Shown here: positions 1-6,987 of the stretch, piece by piece | How positions within the stretch are numbered: the stretch's first letter is position 1 | Layout: every line of letters starts with the position of its first letter | DNA from: Candidatus Argoarchaeum ethanivorans | Lineage (GTDB): Archaea > Halobacteriota > Methanosarcinia > Methanosarcinales > EX4572-44 | Length of the DNA stretch: 10,917 bases | Direction: 5' to 3' | Assembly (NCBI GenBank): GCA_905067535.1 | Contig: CAJHIR010000032.1 | Location: 1 to 10,917 of the forward strand | The notes under the pieces: generated by a model | Seen by the model: only the letters and a program-made list of their open reading frames with translations | What the model was told of the DNA's origin: nothing | Databases searched by the model: none | Translations under genes and position numbers: made by a program

Positions 1-3
1 ATT

Positions 4-86
4 GCGGAGATAGCCAAGCGGTCAACGGCGAAGGCCTCAAGAGCCTTTCTCACAGGAGTTCAAGGGTTCAAATCCCTTTCTCCGCA
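4..86 (+). tRNA. tRNA-Leu, anticodon CAA
   Basis: The 7-bp acceptor stem GCGGAGA (4-10) pairs with TCTCCGC (79-85), and A86 is the discriminator base. The anticodon stem AAGGC/GCCTT (31-35, 43-47) encloses loop CTCAAGA with anticodon CAA at 38-40, which reads the Leu codon UUG. The T arm is AAGGG-TTCAAAT-CCCTT (62-78). The long variable arm between 48 and 61 is the class II form expected for Leu. No 3' CCA is encoded and no intron is seen. Its promoter lies outside the window. Confidence 0.96.
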
Positions 87-112
87 TGATGTTCGCCAGT
101 GTTCGGTCAGGA

Positions 113-146
113 GATAAATCATGGTAAACCATAAGAACCTTAGGTT
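113..146 (+). promoter_or_regulatory. Candidate bioF promoter/operator with two palindromes
   Basis: The leader between tRNA-Leu and bioF holds a weak TATA-like stretch (GATAAATC, about 112-119) and two short perfect palindromes: ATGGTAAACCAT (121-132) and AACCTTAGGTT (136-146). The part TGGTAAACC differs by one base from the half-site TTGTAAACC of the BirA-type biotin operator, and GGTT follows 12 bases later. The second half-site is poor and the spacing is shorter than usual, so control by biotin is only a possibility. The symmetry itself is seen; its role is inferred. Confidence 0.3.
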
Positions 147-164
147 AGGCATCTGGTAGTTTAG

Positions 165-1373
165 ATGAAATGGTTGATTGATGAACTCAAGAGAATAAAA
201 CGTGAGCATCTTTATCGAAAATTACGTATTTTAGAGACTGGACAGGTTTCACGGGTGAGTGTTGGTGGTCGACAGCTGCTGATGCTGTCTTCAAATAATT
301 ATCTCGGCTTAACTGAGCATCCTCTTGTAAAAATGGCAACAGTTGATGCTGTTGAAAAATACGGTACTGGAAGCGGTGGCTCGCGGCTTGTTACTGGTAC
401 AAACGATTTATACATGTCACTTGAGAAAACTCTTGCAGATTTCAAGGGTGTTGAAAGATGTCTGGTGTTCAGTGCTGGCTATTTAGCAAATATTGCGTGT
501 CTCACAAGTCTTATGAAAAAAGGTGATGTAATACTCAGTGATTCTCTTAATCACGCAAGTATTATTGATGGGTGCAGGCTTTCTGGTGCTGATGTGAAGG
601 TGTATGCACACAGAAATATGGAGCATTTGCGATCTCTCCTCAAAGAGTCTGCCCAGTACCGGCACCGTTTGATTGTGACTGATGGAGTGTTCAGCATGGA
701 TGGCGATCTTGCACCACTTCCTGAGATTGTGGAACTGTCAGAGGATTTCGATTGTGTTGTGATGGTGGATGACGCTCATGCTACAGGTGTCTTTGGAAAA
801 AAGCGAAGCGGCACAGTAGAACACTTCAGGATGCATGATAAAATTGATATTCAAATGGGAACATTAAGCAAAGCACTTGGCAGTATGGGGGGATATGTTG
901 CTGGTAGAGAGGAGCTAATCGAATATCTTATCAACACTGCACGTTCCTTTATTTTCACAACAGCACTGCCACCGGCAGCAGTGGGTGCAGCAATCGCAGC
1001 AATCAAGGTTGTACAGCAGGAAGACCCTGCAAAAAAGCTATGGAAAAACGTCAGGGAATACACGACTTCTCTAAACAATGGTGGTTTAAGTCTTGCAACC
1101 AATTCTCAAATAATTCCAATATTGATTGGAGAAACTGTGTGCTCCGCATACAGAAAAAAGGCGGGTGTATTGATTGGAAATGAAGATGTAACCTGTGCTG
1201 TTGCAGAAAGGTTATTTGAACGTGGCGTGTATGTAACTGCCATTCGTTCGCCGTCTGTTCCAAAAGGGGAGGAACGCATTCGAACAACTCTTATGTCCAC
1301 CCACAGCAGACAGGATGTGCATACGGCAGCAGATATAATACTTGAAACACTTGGGGAGTATGGATTATTATGA
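165..1373 (+). CDS. bioF: 8-amino-7-oxononanoate synthase (BioF)
   Basis: This PLP enzyme of the alpha-oxoamine synthase family condenses pimeloyl thioester with L-alanine to give 8-amino-7-oxononanoate, the first dedicated step of biotin ring assembly, in the cytosol. The 402-residue protein is slightly longer than E. coli BioF (384). Visible motifs are SSNNYLGL (42-49), YGTGSGGSRLVTGT (66-79), TDGVFSMDGD (172-181), the cofactor-binding VDDAHATG with Asp203 and His205, and GTLSKALGS, where Lys236 should form the Schiff base with PLP. The close relative 2-amino-3-ketobutyrate CoA ligase is hard to exclude on motifs alone, but the 4-base overlap with bioD strongly favours BioF. The ATG at 165 has only a weak upstream GGTAG. 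No bioA, bioB, bioW or pimeloyl-forming gene is in the window. Confidence 0.93.
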   Translation: MKWLIDELKRIKREHLYRKLRILETGQVSRVSVGGRQLLMLSSNNYLGLTEHPLVKMATVDAVEKYGTGSGGSRLVTGTNDLYMSLEKTLADFKGVERCLVFSAGYLANIACLTSLMKKGDVILSDSLNHASIIDGCRLSGADVKVYAHRNMEHLRSLLKESAQYRHRLIVTDGVFSMDGDLAPLPEIVELSEDFDCVVMVDDAHATGVFGKKRSGTVEHFRMHDKIDIQMGTLSKALGSMGGYVAGREELIEYLINTARSFIFTTALPPAAVGAAIAAIKVVQQEDPAKKLWKNVREYTTSLNNGGLSLATNSQIIPILIGETVCSAYRKKAGVLIGNEDVTCAVAERLFERGVYVTAIRSPSVPKGEERIRTTLMSTHSRQDVHTAADIILETLGEYGLL

Positions 1374-2020
1374 CAGGGGTGTTTATTACAGGCACTGGTA
1401 CCGATGTTGGGAAAACAGTTGTAGCTACGGCTATTGTAAAATCGTTGGTGGCAGAGGGAATAGATGTTGGAGTGATGAAGCCTGTTGAAACCGGGGGAGG
1501 AGATGATGCACAGAAGCTTCAACAGGCAGCAGCCTCAACAGATTCCATTGATCTGGTGTGTCCATATCGTCTAAAACATGCTCTTGCACCGATGATTGCC
1601 GCAGAGCTGGAAAATACTACCTTAAACATCCAAAAGATAATAGACTGTTACAATCGGCTCTCATCACGCCATGAGGTTGTTGTGGTCGAGGGTGCCGGGG
1701 GCGTTGCAGTTCCGATAACCCAAAGGCTGTTAATTTCAGACCTTATAGCAATGCTGCACATCCCATCTATCGTGGTTGGACGTGCCGGGCTTGGAACAAT
1801 CAATCACACAGTCTTAACAGTAGAGCATCTGCAGCATAAAAATATCAGAGTGATTGCTATCGTACTCAATGGATCCAAAGGGGATGAAGCAGAAATTGAC
1901 AACCCAAGAGTAATACAGCAGATGACAACAATAGAACACATCTACACAACACCACAGGTCATTGATCCATTCAATCACTCCTTCGATCTTGAAGAGTTGA
2001 GAAGAATAATTACTGAATAG
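1370..2020 (+). CDS. bioD: ATP-dependent dethiobiotin synthetase (BioD)
   Basis: BioD closes the ureido ring of 7,8-diaminononanoate with CO2 and ATP to give dethiobiotin, the substrate of BioB. The 216-residue length is normal for the family (E. coli 225). The P-loop is TGTGTDVGKT near the N-terminus, with Lys15 and Thr16. Lys37 in VMKPVETGG sits exactly where the E. coli substrate-binding lysine does. The VVEGAGG motif (Glu107) corresponds to the Mg/ATP-binding glutamate, and YRLKHALAPMIAA matches the usual substrate-pocket stretch. Its ATG overlaps the bioF stop in an ATGA junction, so the two genes are translationally coupled in one operon. Confidence 0.95.
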   Translation: MTGVFITGTGTDVGKTVVATAIVKSLVAEGIDVGVMKPVETGGGDDAQKLQQAAASTDSIDLVCPYRLKHALAPMIAAELENTTLNIQKIIDCYNRLSSRHEVVVVEGAGGVAVPITQRLLISDLIAMLHIPSIVVGRAGLGTINHTVLTVEHLQHKNIRVIAIVLNGSKGDEAEIDNPRVIQQMTTIEHIYTTPQVIDPFNHSFDLEELRRIITE

Positions 2021-2052
2021 TATCTGTTTCTTTTGAGGATTTAATTATTATA

Positions 2053-2078
2053 TCCCGCAGCTCTGTACTTCCCTGCGG
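2053..2078. terminator. Hairpin between convergent bioD and deoxyhypusine synthase
   Basis: CCCGCAG (2054-2060) can pair with CCTGCGG (2072-2078) through a CCGCAG/CTGCGG stem, between two genes that converge. A T-rich stretch (TGTTTCTTTTG, 2025-2035) follows bioD on the plus strand, and AAAAA at 2107-2111 gives a T run for the minus-strand transcript. Archaeal termination depends mainly on T runs, so these, rather than the hairpin, may be the working signals. A second inverted pair, TCTGTACTT (2062-2070) and AAGTACAGA (2133-2141), spans the gap. Confidence 0.35.
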
Positions 2079-2142
2079 TTAGAAAAGCGATCTCACGATT
2101 TTGCATAAAAACGACCACAACTTAATTCCAGCAAGTACAGAA

Positions 2143-3078
2143 CTAAATTGTTGGGACACGTTTGCCCCCATCTTTTGCTGCTGCTACAATTAAAGGAAGA
2201 GTGATCGTAGCATCCGAGTAGACTGTTACAGACTTTGCGTTCTCCCCGATTTTCCCCCACGAGCGTGCTTCATCAAGCGTTGCACCGCTCAAGCCGCCAG
2301 TTTCAGGCCTGTCCATCGTAAGTTGGATTGCGTAATCAAAATCCTTTGGTGTTAAAAGCATCGATTGGAGTATGAAATTTTTTGGAACTCCCCCGCCCAC
2401 AAAGAAAGCACCGGCATGCTTCGCTTCATAACACAGATCAATTAGCTCCTGCATATCAGCAAGTGCATCAATCGTAAAAGAATTACTCTGTTTGTATAGC
2501 CATGCCTGGAGCCCTATGATAGAATCCTGCACAGCAGGGCAGAATACAGGTACTTCAGCATCAAAGGCACATTTTAAAATCGAATGAGGGTCTTCAAGTC
2601 GTTCACCGATGGCAGAGCACAGCTCGCGAATAGATACTGCCTGCGGAAGGTTTGGGAATACTTCTCCTTGCAGCCACTCTTCAAGATTTGAGAAATAACT
2701 CTCTGGTAAAAACACATCATAGATTCGATTGATCTTGTTCTTGTAAAGCTTCACATCATCAACAACCTCAGTTCCTTTAAGATGTGGCAACCCAATAGCT
2801 TCAATCACGTCATGCACGATATTTGCACCAGTTGTCACCAGCACATCAATATTACCAGCCTTAATCTCACTGCTTACAACTTTCCTCATGCCAGCCGGAA
2901 CCATAGCACCTGCAAGACCAAAAAACACCAGGCAATCGGAATCTTCCAGCATCTCACGATAGATTTCACAGGCAGTAGCTACACGACCGGCACCAAAAGC
3001 ACAACCTGAAAAACCACTGACAAGATCGGCAACACTCATATCTTCAACAATATCAATAGCTCTAATCGGGGCAAACAA
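2143..3078 (-). CDS. dys: Deoxyhypusine synthase
   Basis: The enzyme moves the aminobutyl group of spermidine to a lysine of translation factor aIF5A in an NAD-dependent reaction, the first step to (deoxy)hypusine. The 311-residue protein carries FGLAGAMVPAGMRK (53-66), VTTGANIVHDVIEAIG (81-96), VGGGVPKNF (227-235), DRPETGGLSGATLDEA (256-271) and SWGKI, where Lys276 matches the catalytic lysine of human DHS (Lys329). The catalytic residue argues against the inactive paralogues found in some genomes, though a DHS-like enzyme using another amine acceptor cannot be excluded. The start is TTG at 3078-3076, supported by TGAGGT six bases upstream (3090-3085). It lies 24 bases after the PAS/STAS gene on the same strand, so the two probably form an operon. 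Confidence 0.92.
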   Translation of the reverse strand: MFAPIRAIDIVEDMSVADLVSGFSGCAFGAGRVATACEIYREMLEDSDCLVFFGLAGAMVPAGMRKVVSSEIKAGNIDVLVTTGANIVHDVIEAIGLPHLKGTEVVDDVKLYKNKINRIYDVFLPESYFSNLEEWLQGEVFPNLPQAVSIRELCSAIGERLEDPHSILKCAFDAEVPVFCPAVQDSIIGLQAWLYKQSNSFTIDALADMQELIDLCYEAKHAGAFFVGGGVPKNFILQSMLLTPKDFDYAIQLTMDRPETGGLSGATLDEARSWGKIGENAKSVTVYSDATITLPLIVAAAKDGGKRVPTI

Positions 3079-3084
3079 AACAGA

Positions 3085-3090
3085 ACCTCA
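3085..3090 (-). promoter_or_regulatory. Ribosome binding site deciding the TTG start of dys
   Basis: On the minus strand TGAGGT precedes the TTG start at 3078 by six bases and matches the archaeal anti-Shine-Dalgarno sequence. It lies between the stop of the upstream PAS/STAS gene and dys. No ATG start in frame would keep the N-terminal sequence, so this site fixes the call. Confidence 0.7.
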
Positions 3091-3102
3091 ACACTACACA
3101 TC

Positions 3103-4659
3103 TTATTTTTTTATTATGTTAATTGCTTCCTGCAGTCCTACACACAGTGTCTGGCGTGTTTCAAGAGTTGATAAGTCTATCCCGAGTCTGGTCATAGTCT
3201 GTGCCACATCAGGACTGATCCCGGTAAAGATTACTTTACTGCCGAGCATCATGGCTGCACTTGCTGCCTTAATTAGCTGATGGGTGGCTTCGGTATCCAC
3301 GGTTGGAATCCCGCTAAGATCTATAATGACCACCTCTGCCTCGGTCGAAGCTATTGCTTCAAGCAGATTTTCAAGGATCTGCTCAGCTCTCATTGCATCG
3401 ATCCTTCCGATTAAAGGTAGCATAAGTACATCATCCCATATTTGTATGATGGGTGTGGACAATTTCATAATAGCATCGCTAAGTTTCTTTTCTTCTTTCA
3501 TCAGTCGTTTCAGATCAGTGATATCAGTGATATATTTTACACCTCCGGCGATGTTTCCTTCAGAATCCTTAAACGGTGCACATGTTATCTGTACATCCAT
3601 CTCCTTTACACCACGAAGGCGTGTCTCTCCTGTTACAACCTGTCCATTTTTAACCACCTGTTCGATACAACACTTTTCTGTTCCACATTCTGGTGTGTCA
3701 AACACATCATAACATTTCTTACCGATTGCTTCTTCAGGTGTTGTTCCGGCGACACTTGCCCCGATTTTATTTATAAATAGAATATTAATATCCCTATCCA
3801 CAGCCGCTATTGGAATCGGTGCATTATCCACGTATGCAGCTTTCTGTCTGGCGTCATCCAGAGCAGCCCTCAGCTCGTCAATTCTGGTCCCTGTGTGAAG
3901 AAGTGCGTAGATATCTCCGTTTTCATCTCGCATTGGATCGCATGTGTACTTGATTGGAACAAGATCTTCTCCCTGTTTGATGTCTACTTCGAATACGGAA
4001 CTCTTCCCTTCTGAAGCCTCGGACACAACACTTCTCATACGCTTCTGAACATTCTTAGAATACTCCCACCACACCATCTGGTCAAACTTTGTTCCAATAA
4101 GCCCATCAAGCGTAAGCCCAAGCTTCTTAATCGTAACCGCACTTGTGAACTGGAGACTTCCCTTCACATCTGTAACAGCCATATAAGTGGGCATATTATC
4201 CAGGTATGCAACCTTCTGTTTGATATCTGCCAGTGCCTGCTTTCTCTCGGTAATGTCATATCCTTCTGACACAAGATACCTGATATTCCCTGCATCATCA
4301 TACACCGGATGCATGTTGAACGCTACCCATATCAGCGAACCGTCAACTATCCTGGCTTGAACCTCATGTCTAATCTTTTCTCCTTTAGCACATTTTGTAA
4401 TATCTGCTTTGATCTTTTCTCTTACTTCACCAGAATATGCCCACCAGTATGCATCATAGCACTTCTTTCCTTTTACATCTTCAAGCTTTGCACCAACAGC
4501 CTCAAGGAGCGTATTGTTTACAAAGATCATAGTCCCATCTGGTTCAAGAACACTAACAAAACTGACCATGTCATTTAGCAATTCAAAAAAAGGTTCTTCT
4601 TTATCCTCTATCGAATTTTTGCTGTTTGTGAGTTCACGATTATTATTCTTTTTAATCAT
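3103..4659 (-). CDS. Triple-PAS sensor with C-terminal RsbR-type STAS domain
   Basis: This 518-residue protein has no signal peptide or membrane segment and is predicted cytosolic. Three PAS domains lie at about 23-140, 150-265 and 275-385. The first ends in the PAC-like SEGYDITERK, and near-repeats (AYLDNMPTYMAVTD, AYVDNAPIPIAAVD) open the second and third. The C-terminal 390-518 segment is a STAS domain with the RsbR-like entry STPIIQIWDDVLMLPLIG. Ser449 in IDLSG and Thr479 in IFTGI fall where RsbR has its two phosphorylated threonines (171 and 205). This suggests a stressosome-type switch rather than a histidine kinase: there is no HATPase domain. The third PAS contains Cys316, Cys325, Cys330 and Cys331, possible redox or metal ligands. 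No RsbS, RsbT or phosphatase gene is nearby. Its ligand and partner are unknown. Confidence 0.88.
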   Translation of the reverse strand: MIKKNNNRELTNSKNSIEDKEEPFFELLNDMVSFVSVLEPDGTMIFVNNTLLEAVGAKLEDVKGKKCYDAYWWAYSGEVREKIKADITKCAKGEKIRHEVQARIVDGSLIWVAFNMHPVYDDAGNIRYLVSEGYDITERKQALADIKQKVAYLDNMPTYMAVTDVKGSLQFTSAVTIKKLGLTLDGLIGTKFDQMVWWEYSKNVQKRMRSVVSEASEGKSSVFEVDIKQGEDLVPIKYTCDPMRDENGDIYALLHTGTRIDELRAALDDARQKAAYVDNAPIPIAAVDRDINILFINKIGASVAGTTPEEAIGKKCYDVFDTPECGTEKCCIEQVVKNGQVVTGETRLRGVKEMDVQITCAPFKDSEGNIAGGVKYITDITDLKRLMKEEKKLSDAIMKLSTPIIQIWDDVLMLPLIGRIDAMRAEQILENLLEAIASTEAEVVIIDLSGIPTVDTEATHQLIKAASAAMMLGSKVIFTGISPDVAQTMTRLGIDLSTLETRQTLCVGLQEAINIIKK

Positions 4660-4663
4660 TTTC

Positions 4664-4706
4664 TGCCCCTACCAAATAAGTTAAAACAGTTTAAGCATAA
4701 ATATTT
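4664..4706 (-). promoter_or_regulatory. Promoter and RBS of the PAS/STAS-dys operon
   Basis: Read on the minus strand, AAATATTTATGCTT (4706-4693) resembles an archaeal TATA box about 40 bases ahead of the ATG at 4659. That would place transcription start near 4675 and give a leader of about 15 bases. GGTAGGGGC (4672-4664) is a plausible ribosome binding site. Between the TATA-like box and the MITE there is also GTGTACAGTAC (4715-4725), a small symmetric element. Confidence 0.5.
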
Positions 4707-4746
4707 CTTTCTTTGTGTACAGTACATGAAAGTATAAACTTTGCCC

Positions 4747-4754
4747 CAATAAAC
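4747..4754. repeat. 8-bp target-site duplication, left copy
   Basis: CAATAAAC here is repeated exactly at 4892-4899, just outside the two ends of the 137-bp element. Counting one flanking base on each side, the identity extends to CCAATAAACG (4746-4755 and 4891-4900). This is what a DDE transposase that makes 8-bp staggered cuts would leave. Confidence 0.8.
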
Positions 4755-4891
4755 GGGGCTGTCAACTTACTCAGGTGTTATACCAAAACTCTAATTTCTT
4801 TCGTCTGTTCAAACCCAAGAACAGCAGACATTATACCTGAATATACAACCAGGTCGAAACAATGCCCGACACCCAACAACTTTACAACCAC
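4755..4891 (-). mobile_element. 137-bp MITE-like element related to the IS at 8703-10084
   Basis: The element has no coding capacity. Its plus-strand left end GGGGCTGTCAACTTA (4755-4769) is identical, in reverse complement, to the right end of the large IS (10070-10084). Its other end (4869-4891) is identical over 23 bases, in reverse complement, to the left end of that IS (8703-8725). Relative to the IS it therefore lies in reverse orientation. It is bounded by a perfect 8-bp duplication. The inside is not IS sequence but can fold: GTCTGTTC (4803-4810) faces GAACAGCAGAC (4819-4829), and TCAGGT and ACCTGA flank that hairpin. It sits about 90 bases upstream of the sufC TATA-like box and may influence that promoter. 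Confidence 0.82.
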
Positions 4892-4899
4892 CAATAAAC
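4892..4899. repeat. 8-bp target-site duplication, right copy
   Basis: CAATAAAC repeats the sequence at 4747-4754 on the far side of the 137-bp element. The intact pair indicates a fairly recent transposition rather than a decayed remnant. Confidence 0.8.
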
Positions 4900-4986
4900 G
4901 AAAAAGTTATAACAGATGAATATCACTTAAGAGCAATGTGGAAAAATGACCGAAGCTAAATCCTCGGCATCTACGCAATAAAAGCC

Positions 4987-5019
4987 TTTAATATACCTGT
5001 ATTTCCTTTTTCGGTGATA
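4987..5019 (+). promoter_or_regulatory. Promoter and RBS of the sufC-sufB-cfbD operon
   Basis: TTTAATATA (4987-4995) is a good archaeal TATA-like box and would put transcription start near 5015-5020. GGTGAT (5014-5019) lies three bases ahead of the ATG at 5022 and matches the anti-Shine-Dalgarno sequence, but if transcription starts that late the mRNA would be almost leaderless and the match fortuitous. The rest of the 4660-5021 gap holds the opposing promoter and the MITE; nothing else is recognised there. Confidence 0.5.
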
Positions 5020-5021
5020 GT

Positions 5022-5768
5022 ATGCTGCAAATAAAAGATTTAACTGTGGAAGTGAATGGAAAGGAGATTTTAAGGGATTTAACCCTTAATATTGAATCAG
5101 GAGAAGTTCATGCACTATTCGGACCAAATGGTTGTGGAAAAACAACACTACTGATGACGATTCTTGGCTATCCGGGTTACAAGGTTAAAAAAGGGTGTAT
5201 AATATTTAAAGGAGTTGACATAACTCATTTGCCAACCAACGAACGTGTGAAACTTGGGATGGGCATGTCGTTCCAGCACCCCCCGGAAATACGGGGTGTA
5301 AAGCTCGGCGACATGGTGAAGATCACACTTGGAAAAGAAAAGAGAGAGGTGGATAAAGAGGTAATAGCACTCGCCAGAAGGCTCAACATTTCAACTGATT
5401 TTTTAAGCCGCGATGTAAATCTTGGTTTTTCAGGTGGAGAAGTCAAAAAGTCAGAGATACTGCAAATACTTGCACAATCACCAGAGTTTATCATGTTTGA
5501 CGAGCCCGATTCTGGTGTGGATATCGAGAACATAGAACTTATTGGCAAAATCATCAGTGAGCTTCTTGATAGAAACAAGATGCCAAGTAAGAGAGATAAG
5601 GCTGGACTTGTAATAACCCATAGCGGTTCTATCATGCAACACCTGAAAGCAGACCGTGCACATGTAATGATCGATGGACAGATGGCATGCTCTGGAATGC
5701 CTGATGAGATAACAAAGAATATCATGGAGAATGGCTTTGAAAAATGCGTTGAGTTGTGCAAGCATTGA
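5022..5768 (+). CDS. sufC: Fe-S cluster assembly ATPase SufC
   Basis: SufC is the ABC-type ATPase that drives conformational change in the SufB/D scaffold during cluster assembly in the cytosol; it is not a transporter. The 248-residue protein has the usual SufC length. Motifs are Walker A GPNGCGKTT (34-42), Q-loop FQHPPE with Gln85, signature FSGGEVKKSEI (136-146), Walker B FIMFDEPDSGVD (156-167) and switch His200 in VITHSG. The signature followed by KKSEI and the ending DEPDSGVD are hallmarks of SufC compared with transport ATPases. It is first in the operon, with sufB starting 12 bases after its stop. This two-gene sufCB arrangement, without SufA, SufS, SufD or SufE, is the minimal archaeal type also called SmsCB. 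Confidence 0.95.
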   Translation: MLQIKDLTVEVNGKEILRDLTLNIESGEVHALFGPNGCGKTTLLMTILGYPGYKVKKGCIIFKGVDITHLPTNERVKLGMGMSFQHPPEIRGVKLGDMVKITLGKEKREVDKEVIALARRLNISTDFLSRDVNLGFSGGEVKKSEILQILAQSPEFIMFDEPDSGVDIENIELIGKIISELLDRNKMPSKRDKAGLVITHSGSIMQHLKADRAHVMIDGQMACSGMPDEITKNIMENGFEKCVELCKH

Positions 5769-5780
5769 GGATGGAATTGA

Positions 5781-6962
5781 ATGAACGAAAACACATTTTC
5801 AGATGAAGACATTGCAATTGAGAAATACACTACCGGAAAAGAACATAAACCAATAAAGTCGCTGGATGAATTTCCAGAAGAATACCGGGATGACATACTC
5901 GATGCAGGAATCGAACCAGTAGGAAAGAACCGGGCTGGCTCATTTTTACAGCAGGATGACTCTGTTGTCTATTCAAATGCAGAAGACGAGGGTCTGGAGA
6001 TTATTGGTACTACAGATGCCTTAAAGAAGTATAACTGGCTCAAAGACTATCTATGGAAAATAGTTAAGCCAGATATGGATAAATATACCGCTGATGTCGA
6101 ACTAGAGCATGGGCAGGGATATTTTATTCGGTCTAAGGCTGGTTCAAAGGTAACGGTTCCGGCACAGGCTTGTTTATTTATCACATCAGATAACGTCGGG
6201 CAGAAGGTACATAACATTGTGATTGCAGAAGAGAATTCCGAACTTCATATCATTGCAGGATGTTCTGTTTCGCATACTGTCAACTCTGCACTCCATCTTG
6301 GTGTTTCTGAGTTTTATGTGAAGAAGGGTGCAAAAATCACGTTTACTATGATACATAACTGGAGCGAGGGTATGGAAGTCCGGCCAAGAACAGCGGTGGT
6401 AATAGAGGATGATGCCGTTTTTATTGATAACTACATCCTGATGACCCCGGTAAAATCGCTTCAAACATATCCAACAGCCTATTGTGTTGGTAGAAATGCA
6501 AGAGCGACATTTCAGTCAATCGTGTATGCCACTGGAAATACAAAAATCGATATGGGTGCAAGAGTAGTGCTTCAGGGCAACAACAGCAGAGCAGAGATAT
6601 TATCAAGGGCGATTGCTACCGATCATGCGAAGATTATATCGCGCAGTGATATCATAGGGAAGGGGGCAAACGCGAAAGGGCACATCGAATGCACCGGACT
6701 CTTGCTTTCTGATGATGCTGAAGTAGATTCGATTCCGGAACTTAAGGCAATGTGTAAAGATCTCGAGCTTTCACATGAGGCTGCTGTCGGAAAGATTGCA
6801 GAAGAAGAGATTCAATACCTAATGGCAAGAGGTTTGAGTAAGGAGGAAGCTACTTCACTCATTATTCGTGGATTTTTAAATGTGGATATCACCGGACTTC
6901 CTGATGTACTTGCACACGATACAAGGAAAATGCTTGATATGTGTCTGGAGAAGGTGGTGTGA
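5781..6962 (+). CDS. sufB: SufB/SufD-family Fe-S cluster scaffold (SmsB type)
   Basis: This 393-residue protein is the scaffold partner of SufC. The beta-helix core runs from about 100 to 300, and the C-terminal SufBD signature is easily seen: GLLLSDDAEVDSIPELKA (306-323), LSHEAAVGKI (330-339) and YLMARGLSKEEA (346-357). His332 and Glu333 keep the HE pair, Glu333 matching E. coli SufB Glu434. The residue that aligns with E. coli SufB Cys405 is Ala313; cysteines present nearby are Cys304 and Cys325, which could be the working ligands. As the only B/D subunit in the operon it probably forms a homodimer with two SufC. GAGG (5767-5770) overlapping the sufC stop may serve as ribosome binding site. 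Whether to call it SufB or SufD is partly convention. Confidence 0.92.
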   Translation: MNENTFSDEDIAIEKYTTGKEHKPIKSLDEFPEEYRDDILDAGIEPVGKNRAGSFLQQDDSVVYSNAEDEGLEIIGTTDALKKYNWLKDYLWKIVKPDMDKYTADVELEHGQGYFIRSKAGSKVTVPAQACLFITSDNVGQKVHNIVIAEENSELHIIAGCSVSHTVNSALHLGVSEFYVKKGAKITFTMIHNWSEGMEVRPRTAVVIEDDAVFIDNYILMTPVKSLQTYPTAYCVGRNARATFQSIVYATGNTKIDMGARVVLQGNNSRAEILSRAIATDHAKIISRSDIIGKGANAKGHIECTGLLLSDDAEVDSIPELKAMCKDLELSHEAAVGKIAEEEIQYLMARGLSKEEATSLIIRGFLNVDITGLPDVLAHDTRKMLDMCLEKVV

Positions 6963-6987
6963 ATTGTCTAAAACTTCAGGATGAAAG

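Noticed and set aside
1106..1522. Minus-strand frame of 138 codons over the bioF-bioD junction
   Set aside because: Antisense to two well-supported genes, with no recognisable domain.
4713..4919. Plus-strand 68-codon frame in the sufC upstream region
   Set aside because: It runs straight across the MITE-like element, whose ends and target duplication explain the sequence better than coding.
5225..5896. Long minus-strand frame of 223 codons opposite sufC
   Set aside because: Serine-rich, low-complexity antisense shadow of a clearly conserved SufC.
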